A stretch of 16,129 nucleotides of DNA, from positions 1-16,129 of the forward strand of contig JAEOSY010000673.1 of assembly GCA_016840125.1 (NCBI GenBank). Reading direction: 5' to 3'. This DNA comes from Candidatus Helarchaeota archaeon. GTDB taxonomy: Archaea > Asgardarchaeota > Lokiarchaeia > Helarchaeales > HEL-GB-A. A model generated the notes under the pieces. It made no database searches. It was not told where the DNA came from and saw nothing but the letters and a program-made list of their open reading frames with translations. Below are positions 7,481-14,591 of this stretch, piece after piece (positions within the stretch are counted from its first letter, which is position 1; each line of letters opens with the position of its first letter). Position numbers and translations under genes: made by a program.

Positions 7481-8050
7481 TTAAACTTCAATATCAAATT
7501 TTCTAAGCATTTTGATTAAAGTTACAATCGGAAGTCCTACCACATTATAATAACAGCCGTCTATTCGTTCTATGAATTTTCCACCTAATTCTTGTATTTT
7601 GTAAGCTCCTGCTGCATCCAAGGGCTCACCAGAATCGATGTATTCTTGAATTTCGCGCTTACTCAACCTCCGCATAAAAACTTTTGTTTTTTCGATCTCT
7701 ACTTCCATCCGCTTAGTAATTTTTTCAAAAACTACGACTGCTGTAAAGACAAAATGGTTGGTACCACTTAACATCTCCAACATCCGAGAAGCGTCCCGAT
7801 TGTCCAATGGCTTTTCTAAGATTTCATTGTTTTTAACAACTATCGTATCTGCCGTTATTATTATTCCTTCATCTACTTCATCTAATACACTTTTCATTTT
7901 TATTATCGCATTTCGACGCGCAAATTCCTTTGGTTTTATTCCTTCCTTCGAAATTTCTTCTTCTTTTGGAATAATACGTTGAAAATCAATACCAAATTTC
8001 TTAAGTAACATATTTCGGCGAGGAGACGCCGAGGCTAAATATAATTTCAT
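7481..8050 (-). CDS. maf: Maf-like nucleotide pyrophosphatase
   Basis: The 189-residue protein has the complete Maf/HAM1-type signature: LASASPRR at 5-12 (phosphate binding), the catalytic-base aspartate D68 in TADTIVV, EKP at 79-81, and the C-terminal block AGAYKIQELGGKFIERIDGCYYNVVGLP at 147-174 (key residues Q153 and D164). Maf enzymes hydrolyse non-canonical or excess nucleoside triphosphates to monophosphates and are linked to nucleotide-pool cleaning and growth arrest. Substrate choice among dTTP/UTP, m7GTP or CTP types is not decided here. The start has no strong ribosome site. A T-tract terminator of the upstream gene and an AT-rich TATA-like stretch lie within the 56 bp before it, so it likely starts its own transcript and leads into the M24 peptidase. 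Confidence 0.95.
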   Translation of the reverse strand: MKLYLASASPRRNMLLKKFGIDFQRIIPKEEEISKEGIKPKEFARRNAIIKMKSVLDEVDEGIIITADTIVVKNNEILEKPLDNRDASRMLEMLSGTNHFVFTAVVVFEKITKRMEVEIEKTKVFMRRLSKREIQEYIDSGEPLDAAGAYKIQELGGKFIERIDGCYYNVVGLPIVTLIKMLRKFDIEV

Positions 8051-8085
8051 CTTGATCTTCGTGATATTACTTATTTAATTTACAG

Positions 8086-8100
8086 AAAAAAAGGGGAAAA
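8086..8100 (-). terminator. T-tract terminator after the LutB-like gene
   Basis: On the minus strand this reads TTTTCCCCTTTTTTT just after the LutB-like stop codon, a typical archaeal oligo-T terminator. It separates the LutAB-like operon from maf. Confidence 0.45.
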
Positions 8101-8106
8101 GTTAAT

Positions 8107-9369
8107 TTAAAGACCTTTCTTTATTTCTTTTTGGAATGGATTATCATATTTTTGAATAGATTCCAACATTTTTTGATGTTCTGGTAGAATTAATCCTTGT
8201 TGAATTGCGTCCTCTCGCAATTTTTCTATCATTCCTGGAATGTCAATATTCCCAGGGCAAAGTTCCTTACATTTATTGCAGCCACTACATAGATACAATC
8301 CCGCTGCTACTGAAGCATTAATTCCCTTAATCAAGGCTGCTTTTACTAACCCTATTGGTCCTGTTGATACACCTGAGTAAAACATTTCGACTCCCGCGTT
8401 CCCAATTATGGGACAAGCCATCCAACACCGCCCACAATTGATACAATAAAGCACTTCTTCAAATCCTTTCTCTTTAGCTTTTGTTCGGTAATCATCAACA
8501 AGAACCATATGAACTTCCTGCGCTCCATGCATCCCGAGCACTTCTAATCCTCGAATATCGGCCGTTCCACTTGGTCCTTTAATGAACGAGCAGTATGCCC
8601 CGCGAAGGTTAAAAGATGCCTCCATGACTCGAATCTGAGTGATGGCATCTTTCCACGTTGGGACAATCTTATCGATACCTGCAATAGCGATATGTTTAGG
8701 AGGTAATCTTGTAATTAGAGAAATATTTCCCTCATTTTCCACAAGCCCAATGCTTCCCTCTTCCGCTATAACTGCATTTGCCCCAGTAATCCCTACATTT
8801 GCAGCTAAAATCTGCTCTCGTAATTTTTTGCGTCCGAGCTTTACGATATCAGCAGCTTCTGGCTTTACTTCAACACCATAATGCTTTGAGAAGACTTTTG
8901 CAATTAATTCCGGAGAAAGATGTGCCGCTGGACCAATTGGTATCCCTGACTTTTCTTTGGAAATTTGGATAATGCGATCACCAATATCAGTTTCTACCAA
9001 TTCAATACCATTTGCTTCAATTGCCTTGGTTAGACCAATCTCTTTTCCCGTTGTTGTCTTAGATTTCACAACAAGGGGTTCTCCTTCCACTTCTTTCAGT
9101 ATGTATTCAATAGCTTCTTCACGTGTCTTAGCCAGAATTACTGTGAAAAAATTCTCTTTTAATCTCTTAACTGTTTGATCAACCAATTTGTCCAAATTTT
9201 TCACGATTTCCTTTTTTAACTCAATAAATTCAGGCTTTAAAGGATCCAATCGTTCATTCTTCATGATTTTGCCGGTATATCCCACAGTAAAAACCAATTT
9301 TAGATCTTTAACACTTTCTATCCCTTGTTCGACCTTTGCCATGATTTGTTTAAATATCTCTTCACTCAA
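8107..9369 (-). CDS. LutB-like LUD-domain iron-sulfur protein
   Basis: The 420-residue protein combines a LUD domain (about 60-295, with KSKTTTGKEIGL, GITGANAVIAEEGSIGLVENEGN and HIAIAGIDKIVPTW) with a ferredoxin-like module carrying two C-x2-C-x2-C-x3-C-P sites: C319/C322/C325/C329 and C361/C364/C367/C371. Both should bind 4Fe-4S clusters. This is the LutB/YkgF arrangement used in oxidation of lactate or related acids, where LutB passes electrons to a CCG-domain partner. The start is TTG, with the strong site GGAGGT 7 nt upstream. Those six bases are also the last two sense codons of the LutA-like gene, so the pair is translationally coupled across a 4-bp gap. LutC and a flavin lactate or glycolate dehydrogenase are not nearby, so the electron donor is unknown. 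Confidence 0.9.
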   Translation of the reverse strand: MSEEIFKQIMAKVEQGIESVKDLKLVFTVGYTGKIMKNERLDPLKPEFIELKKEIVKNLDKLVDQTVKRLKENFFTVILAKTREEAIEYILKEVEGEPLVVKSKTTTGKEIGLTKAIEANGIELVETDIGDRIIQISKEKSGIPIGPAAHLSPELIAKVFSKHYGVEVKPEAADIVKLGRKKLREQILAANVGITGANAVIAEEGSIGLVENEGNISLITRLPPKHIAIAGIDKIVPTWKDAITQIRVMEASFNLRGAYCSFIKGPSGTADIRGLEVLGMHGAQEVHMVLVDDYRTKAKEKGFEEVLYCINCGRCWMACPIIGNAGVEMFYSGVSTGPIGLVKAALIKGINASVAAGLYLCSGCNKCKELCPGNIDIPGMIEKLREDAIQQGLILPEHQKMLESIQKYDNPFQKEIKKGL

Positions 9370-9373
9370 ATGC

Positions 9374-10126
9374 TTAACCTCCTTTACTTAATACTTCAAG
9401 TTCTGGAATTAACCCCGCAGAATAAGCTACTAAATCAATTATTTTTAATACTTGGACTTTATGTTCAAATAATTGCGAAACACTATCCAAATTGTAGTAA
9501 CAAGTTGGACATGCGGTGACAATATTTCTCAATCGCTTTGACATATCTAGATTACTAAGTGACATCTGATTCCGTAATTCAATATATGGATCTCTAATTG
9601 GTCCGCCACAACAGTTCGCATGTGCCTTAGAAAATTCCATTTCCTTGAATTTAATTCCTGGAACAGATTTAATAATAAAACGAGGTTCCTCATAAACCCC
9701 CGAATGACGGCCTAGATGACATGAATCATGGTAAGTCGCTTTAATGGGGACTTCTTTTGTCAATTTAAGCTTCCCATTTTTAACCAATTCAGCAATCAAT
9801 TGAGTACTATGCTGAATAGGAATGTTAAATCCCTCATCGACCTTCGGATAATCATGTAGGAACGTTTTAAAACATTCCGGGCAATTTACTATAATTTTTC
9901 CTATATTTTTTGATTTGAAATAGGCGATATTTTCTTTAACCTTTTTAACAGCTTCTTCTGTTTGCCCAATCATGAAGAGAGCGCCCCCACAACATGGCTC
10001 ATCTTCTCGAATTTCCACATCCATACCTACTGCTTCAAAAATCTTTAACATCGCCTTTCCCGTATCAGGATAGGCATGAGCCGTAGTACAACCCACAAAA
10101 TATAGTGTCTTTCCATCTGAAGTCAT
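9374..10126 (-). CDS. LutA/GlpC/HdrB-type CCG-domain protein
   Basis: The 250-residue protein has two CCG domains. The first is textbook: C13, then C45-C46 after 31 residues, then C82-x-x-C85 after 35. The second has C136 (DSCHLGRH), C172-C173 (ANCCGGP) and C206-x-x-C209 (TACPTC), with a slightly shorter last spacing. In HdrB such domains hold unusual non-cubane 4Fe-4S clusters; in LutA and GlpC they serve in electron transfer from lactate or glycerol-3-phosphate oxidation. The neighbour downstream is LutB-like, which favours the LutAB reading over heterodisulfide reductase; no HdrA or HdrC is present. The ATG is preceded by GGGTG at a 7-nt spacing. The upstream region is AT-rich and shared with the divergent Roadblock gene. 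Confidence 0.9.
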   Translation of the reverse strand: MTSDGKTLYFVGCTTAHAYPDTGKAMLKIFEAVGMDVEIREDEPCCGGALFMIGQTEEAVKKVKENIAYFKSKNIGKIIVNCPECFKTFLHDYPKVDEGFNIPIQHSTQLIAELVKNGKLKLTKEVPIKATYHDSCHLGRHSGVYEEPRFIIKSVPGIKFKEMEFSKAHANCCGGPIRDPYIELRNQMSLSNLDMSKRLRNIVTACPTCYYNLDSVSQLFEHKVQVLKIIDLVAYSAGLIPELEVLSKGG

Positions 10127-10159
10127 CTTACTACACCCAATTATCTTAATGTCAAACTA

Positions 10160-10175
10160 ATTAATTTTAATTAAT
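10160..10175. promoter_or_regulatory. AT-rich palindrome in divergent promoter region
   Basis: ATTAATT at 10160-10166 is mirrored by AATTAAT at 10169-10175 around a 2-nt centre. It lies 34-49 bp upstream of the LutA-like ATG and could be its TATA element or a dimeric repressor site. Its all-AT composition makes chance occurrence plausible. Confidence 0.3.
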
Positions 10176-10210
10176 GAGCTTTTAATTTCTTACCTTTCTT
10201 TCATCGTTTC

Positions 10211-10268
10211 AAAACAGAATTATGAAAGGCTTAAAAATAACCAACGACTTAATGGGCTGAGAAAGGAA
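10211..10268 (+). promoter_or_regulatory. Upstream element shared by two Roadblock paralogs (copy 1)
   Basis: These 58 bp align without gaps to 12289-12346 at about 41 of 58 positions by hand count. The core TATGAAAGGCTTAAAAA is nearly identical. Within it, GAAAG followed by CTTAAAAAT (10230-10238) looks like an archaeal BRE plus TATA box, which would start transcription near 10257 and give a leader of about 35 nt. Confidence 0.5.
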
Positions 10269-10291
10269 TCCACATAGTTGGGGTGGATTAT

Positions 10292-10681
10292 ATGACTGAA
10301 AGTGGTAAAAGTAAGCCTGAACAGATTCAGGCAGTATTAATTGAATTGGAGACCGAAATTCCGGAAATTGAAGCAACGGCCGTTGTTTCTGCAGAAGGTT
10401 TCCCTATAGCCTCCGCATTACCTCGTGATGTTGACGAAGCTCGCGTAGGTGCGATTACAGCTGTAATGTTAAACATGGGAGAAAGAGCCGCAATGGAATT
10501 TAGTAAGGGTGATCTAAGTCGGGTTATTGTTCATGGAACTGAAGGAAGTCTTCTTTCCTTAGCAGCAGGTGAAGATGCCGTATTAACGATTTCTGCCTCC
10601 CATGAGGCCCGATTAGGAATATTATTGCTTTTTGCTGAAAGAGCCGCGGCTAAAATTAGAGAAATTCTATTAACTAACTAA
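10292..10681 (+). CDS. Roadblock/LC7 domain protein (paralog A)
   Basis: From the ATG at 10292 the protein has 129 residues; a GTG at 10283 would add three. I prefer the ATG because GGGGTGG just upstream is a good ribosome site that the GTG start would overlap. The whole chain is one Roadblock/LC7 (MglB-type) domain: helix with IQAVLIELETEIPEIEA, strand TAVVSAEGFPIASALP, helix with RVGAITAVMLNMGERAA, strands RVIVHGTEGSLLSLAAGEDAVLTISA, and a closing helix. Such proteins dimerise and regulate or scaffold Ras-like GTPases (MglB acts as a GAP for MglA). It is about 55% identical to the protein at 12409-12795 by hand alignment. No GTPase partner is adjacent. Codon use looks like its neighbours. 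T-runs at 10682-10694 follow the stop. Confidence 0.9.
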   Translation: MTESGKSKPEQIQAVLIELETEIPEIEATAVVSAEGFPIASALPRDVDEARVGAITAVMLNMGERAAMEFSKGDLSRVIVHGTEGSLLSLAAGEDAVLTISASHEARLGILLLFAERAAAKIREILLTN

Positions 10682-10694
10682 TTTTTCCTTTTTT
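10682..10694 (+). terminator. T-tract terminator after Roadblock paralog A
   Basis: T5-CC-T6 begins directly after the TAA stop. This fits archaeal oligo-T termination and would separate the Roadblock gene from GH32. Confidence 0.45.
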
Positions 10695-10742
10695 AATTAG
10701 TCACCTGTATATTAACAATTTTTTTAAATCCTGAAACCTATT

Positions 10743-10751
10743 TTTTTATAT
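10743..10751 (+). promoter_or_regulatory. TATA-like box overlapping the annotated GH32 start
   Basis: TTTTTATAT lies directly on the ATG at 10750. A TATA box here would start transcription near 10771-10775, where the second in-frame ATG (10771) sits. That suggests a leaderless mRNA translated from 10771 instead. Confidence 0.35.
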
Positions 10752-12183
10752 GGATGCCATAAGACAGGCAATGGAAAGCGTTGAAGAAGCTCGAAATAAA
10801 GCCGAAAATTGCCCTTACCATCCGAAATACCATTTTTCAGCTCCTGCGCTATGGATGAACGATCCAAATGGAACTATTTTTCACAAAGGGGAATACCACC
10901 TCTTTTACCAGCATAATCCTTATGGATCTCGGTGGGATTCAATACACTGGGGACATGCAAAAAGTAAGGATCTCGTTCATTGGGAGCATCTACCAATTGC
11001 TTTAACCCCATCAACAGAATTGGGCGAACACCACTGTTTTTCAGGATGCTGCGTAATAAATAATGGAATCCCGTCAATTTTATATACCAGCATCAAATTA
11101 AAGAGAAGTAGCCTTCTAATTAAGACATTACTCAAAGTAAAGAAGGGCGCTGAACAGTGGCTAGCTACTAGTGACGATGAGATGATAACTTGGAGAAAAT
11201 ATCCAGGAAATCCTGTTATGACTGATGAATTACACGGCTCTTTAAAGGTCAGAGATTGGAGAGACCCCTATATCTGGCATGAGAACGACGTTTGGTTTGC
11301 AGCTCTTGGTGGGCATATTAAAGGGCACAAGAATGGTGCTGTTTTTCTATATCAGTCAAAGGATTTAATCAATTGGAAGTATCTTTATCCTCTGTGCGAA
11401 GGAACAAAAGCCCAAGGACGTAACGGGGAATGTCCCAATTTCTTTCCGTTAGAGAATAGGCATGTATTAATCGTTTCACCTGAGAATAAAGTGATTTATG
11501 CAGTGGGAAAATATGAGAATTACACTTTTACTCCTGAGAAATGGGAACATTTGGATCATGGGCGCTGCTTCTATGCTACGAATACAATTTTTGATGATAA
11601 AAATCGGGTAATCCTCTTTGGCTGGATTCAATATGGATGGTTAAGAAGTGGGGGGCTTACTGGCTGGAATGGTTGCATTAGCCTACCACGAATACTCTCT
11701 CTAGACCAGAATGGTAAGTTAAAGATTGTGCCTGCACCAGAGCTGGAAGCGTTGCGCAAAACGAGAACCAGTTTGGGTCAATTTTTCTTACAACCTAGTT
11801 CTCATATTTCTTTAAATGATTTGAATGGAAATTGTTTTGAAATATCTGCAGAGATTGAGATTCTAGATACTAAAAGATTTGGCTTTGAAATTCTCAAATG
11901 CAAGAAAAAAACATTTGTTGGATTTGATACAGAGAAGCAAGAGATTATTGCAGGTAAAGAGAAGGGAAAAATTAATTTTCCTCTGAAAAACGCTAAACTA
12001 AAAGTCAGGATATTTATTGATAAATCGGTAATTGAAATGTTTGTTGATGGAAAAACTACAATATCTGCTCTCTTTTATCCTAAAAAGAAAGTAAATCAAA
12101 AAATTCTCATTTCAGCTATAGGCGGCAGTGTTCAAATTTCAAATTTAGATGTTTGGGGTTTGGGGGATACCAGAACTAGATGA
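10750..12183 (+). CDS. GH32 glycoside hydrolase (invertase / fructanase type)
   Basis: The 477-residue protein has the GH32 five-blade beta-propeller (about 25-335) and a C-terminal beta-sandwich (about 345-475). Catalytic residues are in place: nucleophile D38 in WMNDPNG, transition-state D172 in WRDPYIW, and acid/base E227 in GECPNFF. Other family marks are YHLFYQHNP (49-57), HCFSGC (95-100) and VIEMFVDGKTTISALFYP near the end. It should cleave beta-fructofuranosyl bonds in sucrose, sucrose-6-phosphate or fructans; which one is not readable. There is no signal peptide, so it is probably cytosolic. No sugar transporter, fructokinase or regulator is adjacent. The true start may be the ATG at 10771. 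The gene sits between two closely related Roadblock genes. GH32 is common in bacteria and patchy in archaea, so acquisition by transfer is plausible but not shown. Confidence 0.93.
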   Translation: MDAIRQAMESVEEARNKAENCPYHPKYHFSAPALWMNDPNGTIFHKGEYHLFYQHNPYGSRWDSIHWGHAKSKDLVHWEHLPIALTPSTELGEHHCFSGCCVINNGIPSILYTSIKLKRSSLLIKTLLKVKKGAEQWLATSDDEMITWRKYPGNPVMTDELHGSLKVRDWRDPYIWHENDVWFAALGGHIKGHKNGAVFLYQSKDLINWKYLYPLCEGTKAQGRNGECPNFFPLENRHVLIVSPENKVIYAVGKYENYTFTPEKWEHLDHGRCFYATNTIFDDKNRVILFGWIQYGWLRSGGLTGWNGCISLPRILSLDQNGKLKIVPAPELEALRKTRTSLGQFFLQPSSHISLNDLNGNCFEISAEIEILDTKRFGFEILKCKKKTFVGFDTEKQEIIAGKEKGKINFPLKNAKLKVRIFIDKSVIEMFVDGKTTISALFYPKKKVNQKILISAIGGSVQISNLDVWGLGDTRTR

Positions 12184-12205
12184 AATGGATAATAAATTGA
12201 ATAAC

Positions 12206-12237
12206 AGATAAGATATTGTAGAATTATAATCTTATCT
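12206..12237 (+). repeat. 9-bp inverted repeat after GH32
   Basis: AGATAAGAT at 12206-12214 pairs exactly with ATCTTATCT at 12229-12237 around a 14-nt loop, 22 nt after the GH32 stop. It could be a 3'-end stem, weak terminator or operator. Only a short T4 follows, so it is not a classic terminator. Confidence 0.4.
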
Positions 12238-12288
12238 ACAAGTTTTCTAAGATTAATTAGCAGAAATCCCCTTTTCTCTCACCTCTAC

Positions 12289-12346
12289 AAAATAAAATTA
12301 TGAAAGTCTTAAAAACTATTACCCTCTTGGTTATTTGAGAAAAGAA
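12289..12346 (+). promoter_or_regulatory. Upstream element shared by two Roadblock paralogs (copy 2)
   Basis: This is the second copy of the 58-bp element at 10211-10268. It retains TATGAAAGTCTTAAAAA and TTGAGAAAAGAA, but here it is followed by a stronger separate TATA box and a longer leader. Either box could be the active promoter. Confidence 0.5.
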
Positions 12347-12357
12347 ACTTTATATAA
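12343..12357 (+). promoter_or_regulatory. BRE/TATA promoter for Roadblock paralog B
   Basis: GAAAC followed by TTTATATAA (12349-12357) is a near-consensus archaeal BRE and TATA box. Transcription would begin near 12380, leaving about 28 nt of leader that contains the ribosome site AGGTGA at 12395-12400. Confidence 0.6.
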
Positions 12358-12408
12358 GGATGAATGCCAACATATAAAATTAATAGAGAGTGTTAGGTGA
12401 AAGTAATC

Positions 12409-12795
12409 ATGATGATAGGAGGCTCAAAACCACAAGAGTTACAGGAAATTCTCAAAGACTTAGAATCATCTATACCTGAAATTGAAGCCGCCGCTATCGT
12501 TTCGGCAGAGGGGTTGCCCATTGCATCTGCGCTCCCTCGCGACATCGATGAAACTCGTGTCGCAGCTATGACTGCTGCAATGTTAAGTCTTGGCGAGAGA
12601 GCTGCCGCCGAGTTGCGAAAGGGGGAATTAGAACAGGTTTTCGTTCGAGGTAGTCAAGGTTATATTATTAGTATGGCAGCGGGGGAAAATGCAGTCCTGA
12701 CGGTATCCGCCACGTCGGACGTCAAATTGGGGTTAATTTTTCTCGATATGAAACGTACCGCTAAAAGAATCCTCGGAGCTCTTGAGGGCGATTAA
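12409..12795 (+). CDS. Roadblock/LC7 domain protein (paralog B)
   Basis: A single Roadblock/LC7 domain of about 128 residues. I chose the ATG at 12409 because AGGTGA lies 8 nt upstream; the longer GTG start at 12397 would overlap that site, and a second ATG at 12412 is also possible. The domain shows the same landmarks as paralog A: IPEIEAAAIVSAEGLPIASALPRDIDE, then AAMTAAMLSLGERAA, then MAAGENAVLTVSA. The two differ mainly in the last helix and in charged surface positions. Likely role: dimeric regulator or platform for a Ras-like GTPase, inferred from MglB and eukaryotic LC7 proteins. T-runs at 12798-12810 follow the stop. The duplicated coding and upstream sequence shows that A and B arose by tandem duplication. 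Confidence 0.9.
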   Translation: MMIGGSKPQELQEILKDLESSIPEIEAAAIVSAEGLPIASALPRDIDETRVAAMTAAMLSLGERAAAELRKGELEQVFVRGSQGYIISMAAGENAVLTVSATSDVKLGLIFLDMKRTAKRILGALEGD

Positions 12796-12797
12796 GC

Positions 12798-12810
12798 TTT
12801 TTAAATTTTT
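12798..12810 (+). terminator. T-tract terminator after Roadblock paralog B
   Basis: Two T5 runs separated by AAA lie just after the stop codon, consistent with archaeal oligo-T termination before the convergent Roadblock gene. Confidence 0.4.
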
Positions 12811-12974
12811 ATTAAAATGAATCGAGAGCTTGGTTAAATCCACAACTAGGGAGTTTAACATCTATTATCCCACCTAATTTTATCGAATTTTTCAAAAAAT
12901 CGTAGATTCTAGTTAAAAACAGAAAAGCCTGTCACCTAATAAGTGAGAATAAAGGTAGAGAATAAAAGTAGTAT

Positions 12975-12991
12975 AAACTCTAAAAGAGTTT
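12975..12991 (-). repeat. 7-bp hairpin spanning the stop codon of the minus-strand Roadblock gene
   Basis: AAACTCT at 12975-12981 and AGAGTTT at 12985-12991 form a perfect stem with a 3-nt loop. The TAG stop at 12980-12982 lies across the stem and loop. It may assist 3'-end formation or be fortuitous. Confidence 0.35.
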
Positions 12992-13288
12992 CACACCTTT
13001 CTCTTTTAGGACGATCAGCACGTATTCCTCTTCAGGGGCGATTAGAATTTCTCCTGAAGCGGTTGTAATTGTAAGGAATGACATATTTTCGGTTTCATCT
13101 ATTTCCGTAACTACATTTCGACACTTTCCAACTAAACTCGTAATTAGCGCAGAAATTTTCTCAGTCTTCTCGGTGGGGAAAGTTGTACTAATGGGTAAAC
13201 CTTCCGTGTTTGTCACGATAACTCCATTGACTCCTTCAAACCGTTTCAATTTCTTAAGCGTTTCATCGAAGATTCTTCTTCCTATCAT
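12980..13288 (-). CDS. Roadblock/LC7 domain protein (short, divergent)
   Basis: The 102-residue protein is a compact Roadblock/LC7 domain. It has an N-terminal helix ([15 protein letters not shown]), a strand pair [18 protein letters not shown], a helix with [17 protein letters not shown], then [38 protein letters not shown] is the classic LC7 beta-hairpin. The final helix of paralogs A and B is missing, so it resembles the shorter eukaryotic DYNLRB-type domain more closely; that is resemblance, not proven ancestry. It is convergent with paralog B and divergent from the next Roadblock gene, so it has its own promoter. GTGA lies 7 nt before the ATG. Function is inferred as GTPase-linked, possibly as a heterodimer partner for a neighbour. 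Confidence 0.88.
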   Translation of the reverse strand: MIGRRIFDETLKKLKRFEGVNGVIVTNTEGLPISTTFPTEKTEKISALITSLVGKCRNVVTEIDETENMSFLTITTASGEILIAPEEEYVLIVLKEKGVKLF

Positions 13289-13487
13289 TGATATTCACAT
13301 CCCTTTCTTAAGGATTAATACTCTTTACAATTTACTTTTTAATCAATTATAAATTTACTCTTTTTTATGTATGAAACTATCTTCTTAAGTTTATTTTCAA
13401 GAGGTTGATTGATCATCTGAATAATTTCAAGAGTAACTTTGTATGTAAATTAAATAATTTATTTTCGAGAAAAAGCAAGAAAATCCA

Positions 13488-13500
13488 AATACATAAAAAA
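13488..13500 (+). promoter_or_regulatory. TATA-like box for the last Roadblock gene
   Basis: AATACATAAAAAA lies about 45 nt before the TTG start at 13542, giving a likely transcript start near 13520. Low-specificity match in an AT-rich region. Confidence 0.35.
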
Positions 13501-13541
13501 CAAAAAGGTTAATCAGTAATTATTGGTAAAAGAAAGTTGAG

Positions 13542-13907
13542 TTGAGGACATTGAGCGCAAAAGAAATTGAAGCTATGTTAGAAAGAGTTATGGATCAGAT
13601 TCCCGAGGTTGAGGGACTTATAGCATGTGATGCCTCAGGGAAGAAACTTAGTGGGCAGACGATCACGGAAATGGACCATGGTGCGATTATCAAATCGGTA
13701 TTAGCTGTCTTTAAAGCTGCTAACGATTTAGGGACAAGTGTCGAGAAGGGGGAAGTCAGTGTTGTAAGAGTCAATAGCAAGGAGGGGTATACAATGGTTG
13801 TTGGATCCAAGAAGTTAATAGTGATTGGCATTACTGGCTTGGACGCGGTGAATTCAATCTCGTTGGTTATCAGGAATTTACAAATGATTATTGAAAAATT
13901 TGGATAA
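13542..13907 (+). CDS. Roadblock/LC7-like protein (divergent)
   Basis: The 121-residue protein keeps the Roadblock order of elements: helix IEAMLERVMDQIPEVEG, strand pair LIACDASGKKLSGQTI, helix HGAIIKSVLAVFKAANDLG, strands VSVVRVNSKEGYTMVVGSKKLIVIGIT, and a final helix. The beta-hairpin SGKKLSG departs from the usual EGLPI, so it is the most divergent of the four. The start is uncertain: TTG at 13542, TTG at 13551 and ATG at 13575 are all possible, and only GAGG at 13544-13547 hints at a ribosome site, too close to 13551. It probably works, like its neighbours, as a small dimeric regulator for a Ras-like GTPase. It is divergent from the 102-residue Roadblock gene across a 253-bp AT-rich gap. 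Confidence 0.8.
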   Translation: MRTLSAKEIEAMLERVMDQIPEVEGLIACDASGKKLSGQTITEMDHGAIIKSVLAVFKAANDLGTSVEKGEVSVVRVNSKEGYTMVVGSKKLIVIGITGLDAVNSISLVIRNLQMIIEKFG

Positions 13908-13928
13908 ATTTTCGAGTTTATTATTAAC

Positions 13929-13971
13929 TTTTTTCTGAAATTTTGGAGTTATCAAAAAATATCTCTTTTTT
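13929..13971. terminator. Bidirectional T-tract region between convergent genes
   Basis: T6 runs at 13929-13934 and 13966-13971 serve the plus-strand Roadblock gene, and an A6 run at 13954-13959 gives a T-tract to the minus-strand transporter gene. No hairpin was seen. Confidence 0.4.
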
Positions 13972-14026
13972 ACGAACTGATTCAGTCAGGTTGCTTTCCA
14001 CATAACAGTAATGTTAGTAAGCATGC

Positions 14027-14587
14027 CTAAATAATGATAAGATGGAGAATCAAGAAAATTGCAGCAATACCAATCAAATCAGCAATTGTCGTTACAAAGG
14101 GTGCCACTAAGTTATCGGGGTCTAGTCCTCGTTTGAAGCTAATAAAGGCGATAAACAGGGAAATAAATAGAATGGAAAGATATTCAATGGCTCCAGCTGC
14201 TAGTGATATTATTAAGTAATCCACAAGTACCAAACTATCCGAAGTATCAATTAGAGCAGCGACACCATAGCCTGTAAACCCTACAACAATCGACACTAAC
14301 AACCCACATACAAATAATGCAAGAAAATTAATATACACTAATTTATATCTTCTGAAACGTGGTTCAATTAATCCTGAATGAAGTTGTGTGGTAATTCGCG
14401 CTCCAAAGCTGGTGCCAATATCACCTCCAGTGCCTATAATCGCTGGTGTTATGATAAGAATCCCAATTACATTACCAATTGAAAAGGCTGAATTCAGGAG
14501 AAACCCTGCAAACACAGTAATAATGGTGACTAACATTAGAGTTGGTAAAGATTCCCATAAAATTCTTTTCACTCCCAATCTTACCAT
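14027..14587 (-). CDS. Half-size MgtE/SLC41-type cation transporter subunit (second gene)
   Basis: A 186-residue membrane protein made of a single MgtE channel domain with about five hydrophobic segments (14-33, 36-52, 82-106, 122-150, 161-185). Family motifs are PAIIGTGGDIGTSFGARITT (48-67) and GLDPDNLVAPFVTTIADLIG (154-173). D170 in TTxxDxxG stands at the position, about 16 residues from the C terminus, where bacterial MgtE has its pore aspartate (D432 in Thermus), so divalent cation transport, probably Mg2+, is likely. The cytosolic sensor (MgtE_N and CBS domains) is absent. The stop codon of its partner lies 4 bp upstream, so the two should be co-translated and probably form a heterodimer. 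The start ATG has no well-spaced ribosome site. Confidence 0.87.
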   Translation of the reverse strand: MVRLGVKRILWESLPTLMLVTIITVFAGFLLNSAFSIGNVIGILIITPAIIGTGGDIGTSFGARITTQLHSGLIEPRFRRYKLVYINFLALFVCGLLVSIVVGFTGYGVAALIDTSDSLVLVDYLIISLAAGAIEYLSILFISLFIAFISFKRGLDPDNLVAPFVTTIADLIGIAAIFLILHLIII

Positions 14588-14591
14588 CCCC

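Noticed and set aside
9374..10126. Heterodisulfide reductase subunit B
   Set aside because: CCG domains fit, but the neighbour is LutB-like and no HdrA or HdrC is present, so LutA/GlpC type is preferred.
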